Of a stretch of DNA of 64,000 nucleotides, positions 26,154 to 34,846 are shown one piece after another. Position 1 is the first letter of the stretch. The number at the start of each line of letters is the position of its first letter. Location: contig NZ_CP015207.1 in assembly GCF_002101375.1 (NCBI RefSeq), positions 2,000,001 through 2,064,000 on the forward strand, written 5' to 3'. The translations under genes were made by a program, and so were the position numbers. The notes beneath the pieces were generated by a model. That model worked only from the letters and a program-made list of their open reading frames with translations, was not told where the DNA came from and ran no database searches. Source of the DNA: Sporosarcina ureae (GTDB taxonomy: Bacteria > Bacillota > Bacilli > Bacillales_A > Planococcaceae).

Positions 26154-27740
26154 ATGAGCAGAAAAATTTGGGTTTTTGATACAACATTACGTGATGGAGA
26201 ACAGGTACCAGGCGCTAAACTGAACCTTTATGAAAAAGTAGAGATTGCACAACAATTAAAGAAGCTTGGCGTCGATATTATCGAAGCTGGTTTTCCTGCT
26301 TCATCCCAAGGTGATTTTGAAGCGGTGAAGGCTGTTGCGCAGAGAGTAGGCAACACGAATGACATCATAGTCACAGCATTGGCACGCGCAGTTCAAGCAG
26401 ATATTGATTCGGTTTATCATGCAGTAAAGTATGCAGAAAATCCGATGATTCATATGGTGTTAGGCACTTCGGATATTCACGTGGAAAAAAAGTTCAATAA
26501 ATCAAAGGACCAGATCCTTCAAATAGGCGTAGACGCAGTGAAATATGCAAAAACATTAATGCCCCAAGTACAATATTCAACGGAAGATGCTTCACGTTCG
26601 GAATTCGAGTATTTATGGCATACAATTGAGTCCGTTATGAGGGCGGGTGCAACTATGATCAATGTGCCTGACACAGTGGGCTTTGCAGAGCCTGAAGAAT
26701 TCGGTGCGATGATCTATAAATTAAATGACCGCATGAAAAACTTGAATCCGGATGTCTTATTAAGTGTTCACTGTCATAATGACCTTGGAATGGCGACTGC
26801 AAATACACTAGCAGCAGTCAAGAATGGTGCGGATAAAGTAGAGTGTACAATTAATGGAATCGGAGAACGAGCAGGAAATGCAGCACTTGAAGAAGTAGTC
26901 ATGGCTTTGAAAACAAGAAGCTCAATTTATAATGTGAGCACACAAATCAACACAAAAGAAATTATGAATACTTCTCGCCTTGTATCTAGCTTCATGGGAT
27001 TGGATGTGCAAGTGAACAAGGCGATTACGGGTGATAACGCCTTTGCACATTCGTCAGGTATACATCAAGACGGTTTATTGAAATCCCGCGATGCATATGA
27101 AATTGTTCATCCGGAAGACGTCGGATTAGATGATATGGAATTGATTTTGACGGCACGGTCAGGGCGACATGCTGTGAAAAACGCCCTTGAAAAGCTAGGG
27201 TTCACTCAGATGAAGCCAGAGGAATTCGAAGGCATTTTTGAAGGATTCTTAACGTTGGCAGATAGGAAAAAGGAAGTATATGATCATGATTTATATGTAA
27301 TTGTTGAGAATTATCATGAAAAGTATGACAATGAGAATGTAACGAATTACAGTGACCATTTCTTTGAATTTGAAGATCTACAAGTGGTCAGTAACTCTAG
27401 TTTCCCTTCAGCCAGCGTCAAGATTTGCAAAGGAGGAGAAGTTTTCAAGTCGAGTGCTGTTGGCACAGGTCCAATCGATGCACTGTATTCAGCAATTGCA
27501 GAAATCACAATGATACAAGTTAAATTGATTGGCTATGATATAAGCAGCGTTTCACGGGGTAAAGATGCATTAGGAAAAGTGAAAATTACGATTGCACATG
27601 AAGGAGAAAATTATGTCGCGAAGGCAGCAGACACAGATATTTTAAAAGCAAGTGCACTAGCGTACATCAATGCGGTCAATAGCGTAATCGTAGCGAAAAT
27701 AAAGGAATCATCTGAGCACAAGCTTGCTGTGAATATTTAA
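26154..27740 (+). CDS. leuA: 2-isopropylmalate synthase
   Basis: This 528-residue enzyme of leucine synthesis condenses acetyl-CoA and 2-oxoisovalerate. The N-terminal TIM barrel (about 1-270) has [24 protein letters not shown] and [14 protein letters not shown], which carry the metal and substrate residues. The C-terminal LeuA dimer domain (about 390-520) is the leucine feedback site. The length fits long-form LeuA, and the leucine T-box supports LeuA over citramalate or homocitrate synthase. It stands alone: leuBCD and ilv genes are not adjacent. Confidence 0.92.
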   Translation: MSRKIWVFDTTLRDGEQVPGAKLNLYEKVEIAQQLKKLGVDIIEAGFPASSQGDFEAVKAVAQRVGNTNDIIVTALARAVQADIDSVYHAVKYAENPMIHMVLGTSDIHVEKKFNKSKDQILQIGVDAVKYAKTLMPQVQYSTEDASRSEFEYLWHTIESVMRAGATMINVPDTVGFAEPEEFGAMIYKLNDRMKNLNPDVLLSVHCHNDLGMATANTLAAVKNGADKVECTINGIGERAGNAALEEVVMALKTRSSIYNVSTQINTKEIMNTSRLVSSFMGLDVQVNKAITGDNAFAHSSGIHQDGLLKSRDAYEIVHPEDVGLDDMELILTARSGRHAVKNALEKLGFTQMKPEEFEGIFEGFLTLADRKKEVYDHDLYVIVENYHEKYDNENVTNYSDHFFEFEDLQVVSNSSFPSASVKICKGGEVFKSSAVGTGPIDALYSAIAEITMIQVKLIGYDISSVSRGKDALGKVKITIAHEGENYVAKAADTDILKASALAYINAVNSVIVAKIKESSEHKLAVNI

Positions 27741-28133
27741 TTATCAAATTAATTGGGACGAAATATTTCGATTTTTATATTCACTTAGATGATCTGTGAA
27801 ATACACAATTTATATTTTGAAATCGAGTAAGTGCCACAGGCTAAGCTTTCTAAATAAGGCGACATGTGAATATAATTTTGTCGTTCGAGAAGGAAGTTTT
27901 TTCTTGCATTATAGGTAACAGTAAGTGCTGATAAACGTCAATATTAAGCGTGGAGACAAGCGATGGATTGCACGATATGCGAAACAGATATGGTTGTTTG
28001 ATTGGTCATTCCATAAAATAGAATCTCCAGAGAAAATACTATACAAACAATAATAAAAGGCTACGCTCGGCAAGAAGTTACTCATGCCGAGTGAAGCCTT
28101 TTTATTATTGCCAAGTCCATGATAATAGTTCTG
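27741..28133. other. intergenic region, 393 bp
   Basis: The only clear element is the bidirectional terminator at 28050-28109. The rest is AT-rich with short imperfect palindromes such as TATATTCAC / GTGAATATA and no gene. Confidence 0.6.
28050..28109. terminator. bidirectional terminator
   Basis: AATAATAAAAGGCT with inner GCTCGGCA pairs with TGCCGAG and AGCCTTTTTATTATT across a twelve-base loop. It serves the sigma-54 regulator gene on the minus strand and possibly leuA. Confidence 0.8.
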
Positions 28134-29498
28134 TTATTCCTCGTCGCGACAATAATCTCGGATCAGTCGAGATGCTTTTGACTGGCTGATCTGGAGGTCG
28201 GATGCCACACCCCTCGTTGAACCAAACTTCTGATAGGATCTCCTGACCATGGTAGCTGTTACATTATCTAATGCCTTTTCTAGTGAATTGGAATAGGCGA
28301 GTTCAGGAATTTCTTTTACTTTTTCCAATAGTACTTCCGGTAAATCTTCTGTAGTGATAACTGCATCACTTGTAATTACCAATCGCTCTATTAAGTTTTC
28401 TAATTGTCGCACATTGCCTGGCCACGAATAATGATAGAGCACATTCAAACAATCTTCAGAAATTATTTTAGTAGAGTGATATTTATTATTAAAATTATTC
28501 AGAAAACTATAAGTTAAAGGGATGATGTCTTCTTTGCGTTCATTCAATGGTGGCATGTGTATGTCAATAACGTTGAGTCGATAAAACAAATCTTCACGGA
28601 AAGTTTTATTTTCTACCATCTTCGGTAAGTCTTGATTTGTTGCAGCAATAATGCGGATATCCACTGTCTTGCTTTCGTTGCTACCAATCGGAATAAATTT
28701 CTTATCTTGGATAACTTGAAGAACTTTCGCCTGTAGAGGCAAAGCCAACTCACCTATTTCATCCAAAAAAATGGTGCCGCTATCGGCTGCCTCAAATAGA
28801 CCAATTTTACCGTCTTTTTTGGCTCCGGTAAATGAACCTGCCGTATAACCGAATAACTCCGATTCAAGCAAATCCCCTGGAATGGCTGCACAATTCACAT
28901 TAAGGAAAGGACCATCCTTTCTCTTACTCATTTTATGTAATTGATAAGCGATGACTCCTTTTCCGGTTCCCGACTGACCATGTACTAAGATAGTAGAATC
29001 TGTAGGCGCCACCTTTTCACAGAAACGTAGTATTTTTCGCATTTTCGCGTTGTTCGTAATAATTGTACTTGCAAAAACATCATCCAGTGAGTTTGTAAAG
29101 TCCAATTCTTCCTCTTTTACAAGCCGTTTGAAGTCCTGTATTTCTGTTGCTGTGCACACAATATATTCAATTTCATTGTGCGAGTTCAATATAGGGAAAG
29201 CCCTAGTCAGCAACTCGGCACCTATATGGGTTTGTTGGCGTACTGAAACGGGAGTTTTCTTTTCCAGAACGAGTGGCACTACAGAAGGGGTCCAATAACC
29301 ATCGTTTAGAAAGTCGTCATTATACTTGCCGAGCACGTCAGTTTTTACCATGCCATAATGCTTTTCGCAATTTCGATTTACATAGACAATTTTAATTTCT
29401 TTATCCAACACATAAATTTCATCCGATGAATAATCCAATATGTTAAGCAATGATTCCAAGGAAAGATCCATTTTCACTTGTTCGTTCTCATGGGACAT
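28134..29498 (-). CDS. sigma-54-dependent transcriptional activator with PAS sensor
   Basis: This 454-residue enhancer-binding protein has a PAS domain (about 14-130), an AAA+ domain (about 140-385) with Walker A GQSGTGKG and Walker B GTIFLDEIGE, and a C-terminal Fis-like helix-turn-helix (about 410-450). The sigma-54 contact loop reads GSFTGA instead of the usual GAFTGA. It is divergent from an operon whose promoter has a textbook -24/-12 element, with repeats resembling activator sites between them. The PAS domain presumably senses the substrate or a pathway intermediate. Confidence 0.9.
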   Translation of the reverse strand: MSHENEQVKMDLSLESLLNILDYSSDEIYVLDKEIKIVYVNRNCEKHYGMVKTDVLGKYNDDFLNDGYWTPSVVPLVLEKKTPVSVRQQTHIGAELLTRAFPILNSHNEIEYIVCTATEIQDFKRLVKEEELDFTNSLDDVFASTIITNNAKMRKILRFCEKVAPTDSTILVHGQSGTGKGVIAYQLHKMSKRKDGPFLNVNCAAIPGDLLESELFGYTAGSFTGAKKDGKIGLFEAADSGTIFLDEIGELALPLQAKVLQVIQDKKFIPIGSNESKTVDIRIIAATNQDLPKMVENKTFREDLFYRLNVIDIHMPPLNERKEDIIPLTYSFLNNFNNKYHSTKIISEDCLNVLYHYSWPGNVRQLENLIERLVITSDAVITTEDLPEVLLEKVKEIPELAYSNSLEKALDNVTATMVRRSYQKFGSTRGVASDLQISQSKASRLIRDYCRDEE

Positions 29499-29521
29499 AC
29501 TATTTCACCTTCCTGTTATTT

Positions 29522-29587
29522 TTGTGAGTCAATTTTGAGAATATTTATATACTTTCGGTTTACAATTGATTCAATTGTGACTCAATT
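29522..29587. promoter_or_regulatory. putative upstream activator sites for the sigma-54 regulator
   Basis: TTGTGAGTCAATT at 29522-29534 and TTGTGACTCAATT at 29575-29587 match at 12 of 13 bases and are 53 bp apart, five helical turns. A perfect palindrome ACAATTG-ATT-CAATTGT at 29562-29578 overlaps the second. They lie 60-125 bp upstream of the -24/-12 promoter, the usual place for enhancer sites, and next to the regulator's own promoter. Confidence 0.6.
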
Positions 29588-29646
29588 GTACCAGCGTTTT
29601 GTAAAAAAGACGATAACAATCTTATTCCCATGCCAATCTCAAAAGT

Positions 29647-29662
29647 TGGCACGATACTTGCA
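29647..29662 (+). promoter_or_regulatory. sigma-54 (-24/-12) promoter
   Basis: TGGCAC at 29647-29652, five bases, then TTGCA at 29658-29662 matches the sigma-54 consensus TGGCAC-N5-TTGCA exactly. It lies 85 bp before the ferredoxin reductase start. Confidence 0.9.
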
Positions 29663-29747
29663 ATAGTATTTAGTAACGCGGCAAGGATGAGGGAATTCCC
29701 TGATTGCCCGGTAACCATATATAAAAATGACAACAAGGAGGCACAAT

Positions 29748-30782
29748 ATGAACAGAGCAGCCGAAGTTAGCGATATAACAATTATTGGGGGAGGACCAGT
29801 CGGCTTATTCACTGCGTTTTATGCAGGACTTCGACAAATGTCTGTAAAAGTTATTGAAAGTTTACCACAACTAGGCGGTCAACTTTCTGCATTATATCCC
29901 GAAAAATATATTTATGATATTGCGGGCTTTCCTAAAGTTAGAGCTCAGGAGCTAGTAGACAATCTGGTTGAACAAATGAATCAATTTGAGACTACTATCT
30001 GCTTAGGTGAGACGGTAACGGAAGTCTTAAAAGAACATGACGGTGTTTTCAAATTGACTACAAATAGTGGGGTACATTATTCTCGAACAATTATTATCAC
30101 TGCTGGTAACGGAGCTTTTCAAGCAAGGAAAATGGAAATCGAGAGTGAAGAGAAGTTCAAAAATCAAAATATTCATTACTTCGTTCAGAATATGAATCAG
30201 TTCCAAGGCAAGAAAGTGGCTTTGTTTGGTGGAGGAGATTCAGCAGTAGATTGGGCATTGATGCTTGAGCCGATTGCTGAAAGGGCTTCCATTATTCATC
30301 GGAGAGATAAGTTTCGAGCACATGAACATAGCGTAGAATTGTTGAAACAATCCAGCGTGAATTGTTTGACACCATTTGTTCCAGTTGAATTGGTGGGAGA
30401 CGAGAAAGTTGAAAAGGTTATCATCAAGCATTCGAAAACAGATGAGTTAGTAGAGCTCGAAGTCGATGACGTATTGATCAATTATGGTTTTGTTTCATCA
30501 TTGGGCCCTATCAAAGACTGGAATCTTGAAATAGATAAAAACTCTATAGTGGTAAATTCAAAAATGGAAACGAATATTGAAGGCCTTTACGCAGTGGGCG
30601 ATATTTGCACATATGAAGGAAAAGTTAAGCTAATTGCATCAGGTTTTGGAGAAGCGCCTGTTGCGGTGAGTAGCGCAAAAGTATATATAGATCCGACTGC
30701 AAAAATGCAACCTCTACACAGTACTAGCGTTATGGGGGAAGCGGAGGAAGTACCAAAGAAAGTGAAAGTTGGAGTCAACTGA
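29748..30782 (+). CDS. ferredoxin-NAD(P)+ reductase, thioredoxin-reductase-like (YumC type)
   Basis: This 344-residue FAD/NAD(P) flavoprotein has an N-terminal FAD motif [16 protein letters not shown], an NAD(P) motif [13 protein letters not shown] and a C-terminal FAD motif [14 protein letters not shown]. The redox-active CxxC of thioredoxin reductase is absent, as in type-2 ferredoxin reductases. The ATG at 29748 follows AAGGAGG; the earlier ATG at 29727 lies before that site. It is first in the sigma-54 operon, next to a ferredoxin gene and a Rieske oxygenase, so it should pass electrons from NAD(P)H to the ferredoxin. Confidence 0.88.
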   Translation: MNRAAEVSDITIIGGGPVGLFTAFYAGLRQMSVKVIESLPQLGGQLSALYPEKYIYDIAGFPKVRAQELVDNLVEQMNQFETTICLGETVTEVLKEHDGVFKLTTNSGVHYSRTIIITAGNGAFQARKMEIESEEKFKNQNIHYFVQNMNQFQGKKVALFGGGDSAVDWALMLEPIAERASIIHRRDKFRAHEHSVELLKQSSVNCLTPFVPVELVGDEKVEKVIIKHSKTDELVELEVDDVLINYGFVSSLGPIKDWNLEIDKNSIVVNSKMETNIEGLYAVGDICTYEGKVKLIASGFGEAPVAVSSAKVYIDPTAKMQPLHSTSVMGEAEEVPKKVKVGVN

Positions 30783-30807
30783 TTAATTTTAGATAGGAGG
30801 CTAGGAA

Positions 30808-31056
30808 ATGGCGCAATTTACAATGGTGGAGCGAAGTACATGTATCGCTTGTGGAGCATGTAATCCTGTTGCTCCTGAACTATTTGACTACACTGCTGAT
30901 GGATTTGCTTTTGCATTATTGGATGACAATGAAGGGGTTACGGAAGTTCCAGAAGATTTGATTGAGGATTTGGAAGACGCGTTTGAAGGTTGTCCGACCA
31001 ACTCTATCAAAATGGCAGATACACCGTTTTCCTGTCAGAAGATTAAAGCTAGTTAA
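30808..31056 (+). CDS. [4Fe-4S] ferredoxin, Bacillus type
   Basis: This 82-residue acidic ferredoxin has the cluster motif CIACGAC near residues 12-18 and a distal Cys-Pro (GCPTNS), four cysteines for one [4Fe-4S] cluster, as in the classic Bacillus ferredoxin of the same length. It lies 25 bp after the reductase with its own AGGAGG. It should be the electron carrier between that reductase and the downstream Rieske oxygenase. The second Pro/Val-rich stretch (NPVAPELFDY) replaces the usual GAxAP residues. Confidence 0.88.
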   Translation: MAQFTMVERSTCIACGACNPVAPELFDYTADGFAFALLDDNEGVTEVPEDLIEDLEDAFEGCPTNSIKMADTPFSCQKIKAS

Positions 31057-31103
31057 TGAAATAAAAATGAATTGTAAAATATAACTCTGAAGGAGAATGA
31101 AAA

Positions 31104-32198
31104 ATGGCTTATAATAAAGTACAGAACGCAACAGAAAGAACTTTCGAGAGAACGATGCCTTACAATCTATTTACGGATCCAGAGGTGCTGAAAAAAGAAA
31201 AAGAAATGATTTTTGCAAAGAGTTGGCAATTAGTCGGCCATGTTAGCCAAGTTGAGAAAAAAGGTGCATTTTTTACTGCTGAGATTGGTGATGACCCACT
31301 TATCATTATTCGCGGAACAGATGAAGTCCTACGCGCGTTCTATAATGTTTGTCCTCACAGAGCAACGAAACTGGAGAAAAGTGATTCGGGCAAAAAGAAA
31401 ATTCTACAATGCTCGTATCATGGCTGGACATTTAAAACAGATGGGGCTTTAAACAAAGCACCGAACTTCCGTAGTGAAGAAGATGCTGCTTGCGTTCAAG
31501 ACGCGTGCTTGCGTTCCGTCAGAATGGAAGTAATTGAGTCTTTGATTTTTGTTAATTTGGATGACAACGCAAAACCATTGGCTGAATCATATGGCGATTT
31601 CTTCGATCGTCTAGGAAAGTTTGAATTCTTGAAGAATTTACAGTTTACTCACAAGAAGTCCCGTCATATTAAAGCAAACTGGAAAGCGTTTATTGAAAAC
31701 TATCTTGAATGTGATCATTGTCACGTAGCGCATCCAAGTTTTATTGACACTTTAGACATGGATGATTATCAAATCATTACGTGTGAGAACTATTCAATCC
31801 AAGGTTCTATGGTGAAGCCTGATAAGCAATACGGAGAAGTAAATCTAGATGAAGCGGAAATGCAAGGTGGGTCATTCTTCTGGTTATGGCCAAACTTGAT
31901 GCTGACAATTTATCCGGGACCTGCAAATATGGCTACTATTCAGTTAGTCCCGATCGATGAAGAAAATACTGAAATCGTTTATACGTATTACTTTAGCGAA
32001 GACAGCTTGGAGAAATTGACTCAGGAAGAGAAAGACTTAATGACGTTCGCGGAGCAAGTTCGCTTTGAAGATATCGAATTGGTTGAATTAGAGCAACTCG
32101 GCTTCAAATCACGTGCATTCAAGAAAGGCCGCTACTCACAATCTGAACAAGCAATCGTACAATTCCATGAAATGGTTCTGGAGGCGCTCAATGAATAA
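31104..32198 (+). CDS. Rieske non-haem iron oxygenase, carnitine monooxygenase (CntA)-like
   Basis: The protein has 364 residues. The Rieske [2Fe-2S] ligands are C83 and H85 (CPHRA) and C103 and H106 (CSYHGW). The catalytic Fe site is H205 and H210 in NYLECDHCHVAHPSF. The residue that bridges the Rieske and iron centres in neighbouring subunits is Glu202 rather than the common Asp, with the same E-x2-H-x4-H spacing I recall for CntA. A CntA-type enzyme splits carnitine to trimethylamine and malic semialdehyde. The downstream dehydrogenases fit those products. Glycine betaine or stachydrine demethylase activity is the main alternative. Confidence 0.75.
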   Translation: MAYNKVQNATERTFERTMPYNLFTDPEVLKKEKEMIFAKSWQLVGHVSQVEKKGAFFTAEIGDDPLIIIRGTDEVLRAFYNVCPHRATKLEKSDSGKKKILQCSYHGWTFKTDGALNKAPNFRSEEDAACVQDACLRSVRMEVIESLIFVNLDDNAKPLAESYGDFFDRLGKFEFLKNLQFTHKKSRHIKANWKAFIENYLECDHCHVAHPSFIDTLDMDDYQIITCENYSIQGSMVKPDKQYGEVNLDEAEMQGGSFFWLWPNLMLTIYPGPANMATIQLVPIDEENTEIVYTYYFSEDSLEKLTQEEKDLMTFAEQVRFEDIELVELEQLGFKSRAFKKGRYSQSEQAIVQFHEMVLEALNE

Positions 32199-33636
32199 AT
32201 TACTTGATAGAACAACTAATAAACAATTAATGATCAACGGGGAATATGTAGAAGCACCAAATTATGCCCCACTATATTCCCCATACTCTAATGAAAAAAT
32301 TGCTGATATTGCTATGGCGGATCAAGCACTGACAGAACAAGCAATTGAAGCTGCGTATAATGCTAGAAAAATTATCGGTAACATGCCAGCGTTTCAACGT
32401 GCCGAAATATTAGAAAACGTTGCAAGTATACTAGCTGAGAGAACGGAAGAGGCTGCGAAAGTCATTTCAAGTGAATCTGCGAAGCCCATCATGTTTGCAA
32501 GAGCTGAAGTGTTAAGAACAATTGAGACATATAAATTTGCTGCAGAAGAAGCAAAACGTATCCATGGAGAAACGATTCCATTTGATGCTGCTTCAGGCGG
32601 TGTAGGACGCATTGGGTATACATTACGTGAACCGATCGGTGTAATCGCTGCCATTACACCATTTAACTTCCCGATGAATTTAGTGGCGCATAAAGTTGGG
32701 CCCGCAATCGCTGCTGGGAACCCAATCGTCTTAAAACCGGCATCTCAAACACCTTTATCTGCCTTATTCATCGCAGAAGTATTTAAAGATGCTGGTCTTC
32801 CGGCGGGTGTGCTAAATGTCATCACGGGACCAGGTGGTGTGATCGGTGACGTTCTTGTCATGGATGAGCGTGTTAAAATGGTCACGTTTACTGGAAGTCC
32901 AAGTGTCGGAATCGGAATCAGCAATAAAGCTGGACTGAAGAAGACGACATTGGAATTAGGATCTAACTCTGCGTTGATCATAGATAAAGACATAGATATT
33001 GACTCTATTATCGATCGCTGTATTATGGGAGCTTTCTCGAATCAAGGTCAAGTATGTATTTCAACACAACGAATCTACGTTCACGAAGATCTTTACGAAG
33101 AATTCACGACTAAATTTGCTGCTGCTGCTAAACAGTTGAAGTTAGGCGATCCGCTTGCAGAAGATACGTATATTTCATCGTTGATTTCAAAGAAAGAATT
33201 GGAACGCACACTTAGCTGGATTGAAGAAACAAAGAAAAGTGATGCAGAAATTCTTGCAGGTGGCAATGCACAAAACGGTGTCTTGGAGCCTACAATCATT
33301 GCACATGCAGATCATGCACTAAAAGTTTCTTGCCAGGAAGTGTTTGCACCAATTGTCGTGGTGAATAAAGTAGATTCCGTGCAAACAGCTGTTGAGTTAG
33401 TCAATGACTCTCGTTTCGGTTTACAAGCGGGAATCTATACAAATAATGTACAACATGCTCTATATGTTTCGAAAAACTTGGAAGTGGGTGGCGTGATTAT
33501 CAATGATGTGCCTACCTATCGAGTGGACCAAATGCCTTACGGCGGTGTGAAAGAGAGCGGAACAGGACGCGAAGGCCTGAAGTATGCCATTGAAGAAATG
33601 ACGGAAATGAAACTCGTCGTCTGGAATCAAGGATGA
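32191..33636 (+). CDS. NAD(P)+-dependent aldehyde dehydrogenase, probable malic semialdehyde dehydrogenase
   Basis: This 481-residue aldehyde dehydrogenase has a general-base Glu in LELGSNS, a nucleophile Cys in NQGQVCISTQR and an N-terminal oxyanion/NAD block ITPFNFPMN. The ATG at 32191 overlaps the oxygenase stop by 8 bp and has TGGAGG upstream. Placed between a CntA-like oxygenase and a D-malate dehydrogenase-like enzyme, it is expected to oxidise malic semialdehyde to malate. That substrate is inferred from context only. Confidence 0.85.
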   Translation: MNKLLDRTTNKQLMINGEYVEAPNYAPLYSPYSNEKIADIAMADQALTEQAIEAAYNARKIIGNMPAFQRAEILENVASILAERTEEAAKVISSESAKPIMFARAEVLRTIETYKFAAEEAKRIHGETIPFDAASGGVGRIGYTLREPIGVIAAITPFNFPMNLVAHKVGPAIAAGNPIVLKPASQTPLSALFIAEVFKDAGLPAGVLNVITGPGGVIGDVLVMDERVKMVTFTGSPSVGIGISNKAGLKKTTLELGSNSALIIDKDIDIDSIIDRCIMGAFSNQGQVCISTQRIYVHEDLYEEFTTKFAAAAKQLKLGDPLAEDTYISSLISKKELERTLSWIEETKKSDAEILAGGNAQNGVLEPTIIAHADHALKVSCQEVFAPIVVVNKVDSVQTAVELVNDSRFGLQAGIYTNNVQHALYVSKNLEVGGVIINDVPTYRVDQMPYGGVKESGTGREGLKYAIEEMTEMKLVVWNQG

Positions 33637-33653
33637 AAGTGGTGGATTTGAAA

Positions 33654-34736
33654 ATGAAAACGTATAAAATTGCAGTTATTGCAGGAGATGGTATTGGCCC
33701 TGAAGTTATTGACGAGGGGATTAAGGTTTTAAAGAAAACTGCTGAACTAGATGGCGGCTTCACATTTGATTTCACGTATTTCCCATGGGGATGTGAATAT
33801 TACACGCAACAAGGCCGGATGATGGCGGAAGATGGAATTGAGCAGCTGAAGGAATTTGATGCTATCTATTTAGGAGCGGTTGGTTTCCCTGGAGTTCCTG
33901 ATCATATTTCCTTATGGGATCTCTTATTGATTATCCGCAAGAGCTTCGATCAATATGTTAATATACGTCCTGTGAAGTTATTGGACGGTGCTCATTGTCC
34001 ACTACAAAATATTGAGCGCAAAGATATCGACATGTTGTTTATTCGTGAAAATACAGAAGGTGAATATTCGGGTGCTGGTGATTGGCTATTTAAAGGTCAA
34101 GAGCATGAAGTGGTTCTGCAAAGTGGTGTATTCTCTCGAAAAGGTACAGAGCGAATCATTCGCTATGCTTTCGAGACGGCAAAAAAACAAGGACGCAGCT
34201 TAACAAGTATCAGTAAAGCAAACGCTTTAAACTATTCAATGGTTTTCTGGGATCAAGTATTTGAAGAAGTGAGTGCAGAATACCCGGAAGTCAAAACCGC
34301 TTCTTATTTAGTGGATGCTGCTGCGATGCTCATGATCACTGATCCCAAACGTTTTGAAGTAGTTGTCACTTCGAATTTGTTTGGCGATATTTTAACGGAT
34401 GTTGGAGCAGCAATTGCAGGCGGCATTGGTTTAGCAGCAGGTGCGAACATTAATCCTGAAGGCACATTCCCTTCTATGTTTGAACCGGTACATGGCTCAG
34501 CTCCTGATATTGCAGGAAGAGGCGTTGGGAATCCTCTAGCTACTATCTGGTCAGCAAGTCAAATGTTGGATCATTTCGGTTACGATCAGTATGGAAAAAA
34601 GATAATAGAAGCCATAGAACAACTATTGGTTGAAGATAAAGTTTTAACGCCTGATATGCAAGGAAGTTCTTCCACTTCGGAGGTAGGCGATCGTTTGATT
34701 ACTTTATTGGAGCAATCAATTACGGCGCGTGTTTAA
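33654..34736 (+). CDS. D-malate/tartrate dehydrogenase family (decarboxylating, TtuC/YcsA type)
   Basis: This 360-residue beta-decarboxylating dehydrogenase is related to isopropylmalate and isocitrate dehydrogenases. It has IAVIAGDGIGPEV at the start, the RENTEGEYSG phosphate/substrate loop, and the metal/NAD block SNLFGDILTDVGAA. The WGCEYY and SLWDLLLIIRK stretches are typical of the tartrate/D-malate branch. It would convert D-malate to pyruvate and CO2. An alternative start at 33633 overlaps the aldehyde dehydrogenase stop; 33654 matches the family N terminus. It is the last enzyme gene before the terminator. Confidence 0.85.
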   Translation: MKTYKIAVIAGDGIGPEVIDEGIKVLKKTAELDGGFTFDFTYFPWGCEYYTQQGRMMAEDGIEQLKEFDAIYLGAVGFPGVPDHISLWDLLLIIRKSFDQYVNIRPVKLLDGAHCPLQNIERKDIDMLFIRENTEGEYSGAGDWLFKGQEHEVVLQSGVFSRKGTERIIRYAFETAKKQGRSLTSISKANALNYSMVFWDQVFEEVSAEYPEVKTASYLVDAAAMLMITDPKRFEVVVTSNLFGDILTDVGAAIAGGIGLAAGANINPEGTFPSMFEPVHGSAPDIAGRGVGNPLATIWSASQMLDHFGYDQYGKKIIEAIEQLLVEDKVLTPDMQGSSSTSEVGDRLITLLEQSITARV

Positions 34737-34743
34737 CTATAAC

Positions 34744-34776
34744 CTATCGGTGTTTTTCAACACCGATAGTTTTATT
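34744..34776 (+). terminator. rho-independent terminator
   Basis: A perfect CTATCGGTGTT / AACACCGATAG stem with a four-base loop is followed by TTTTATT. It separates the enzyme genes from the BCCT transporter gene. Confidence 0.85.
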
Positions 34777-34846
34777 ACAATGTACGACTCAAGAGATCCA
34801 TTAATGAAATTAGATTGAATCACAGAGGGTTACAAGGAGTGTATAT

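Noticed and set aside
31104..32198. Glycine betaine monooxygenase (GbcA) as the primary call
   Set aside because: Betaine demethylation would give dimethylglycine and formaldehyde, which do not explain the coupled aldehyde and D-malate-type dehydrogenases. Kept only as an alternative.
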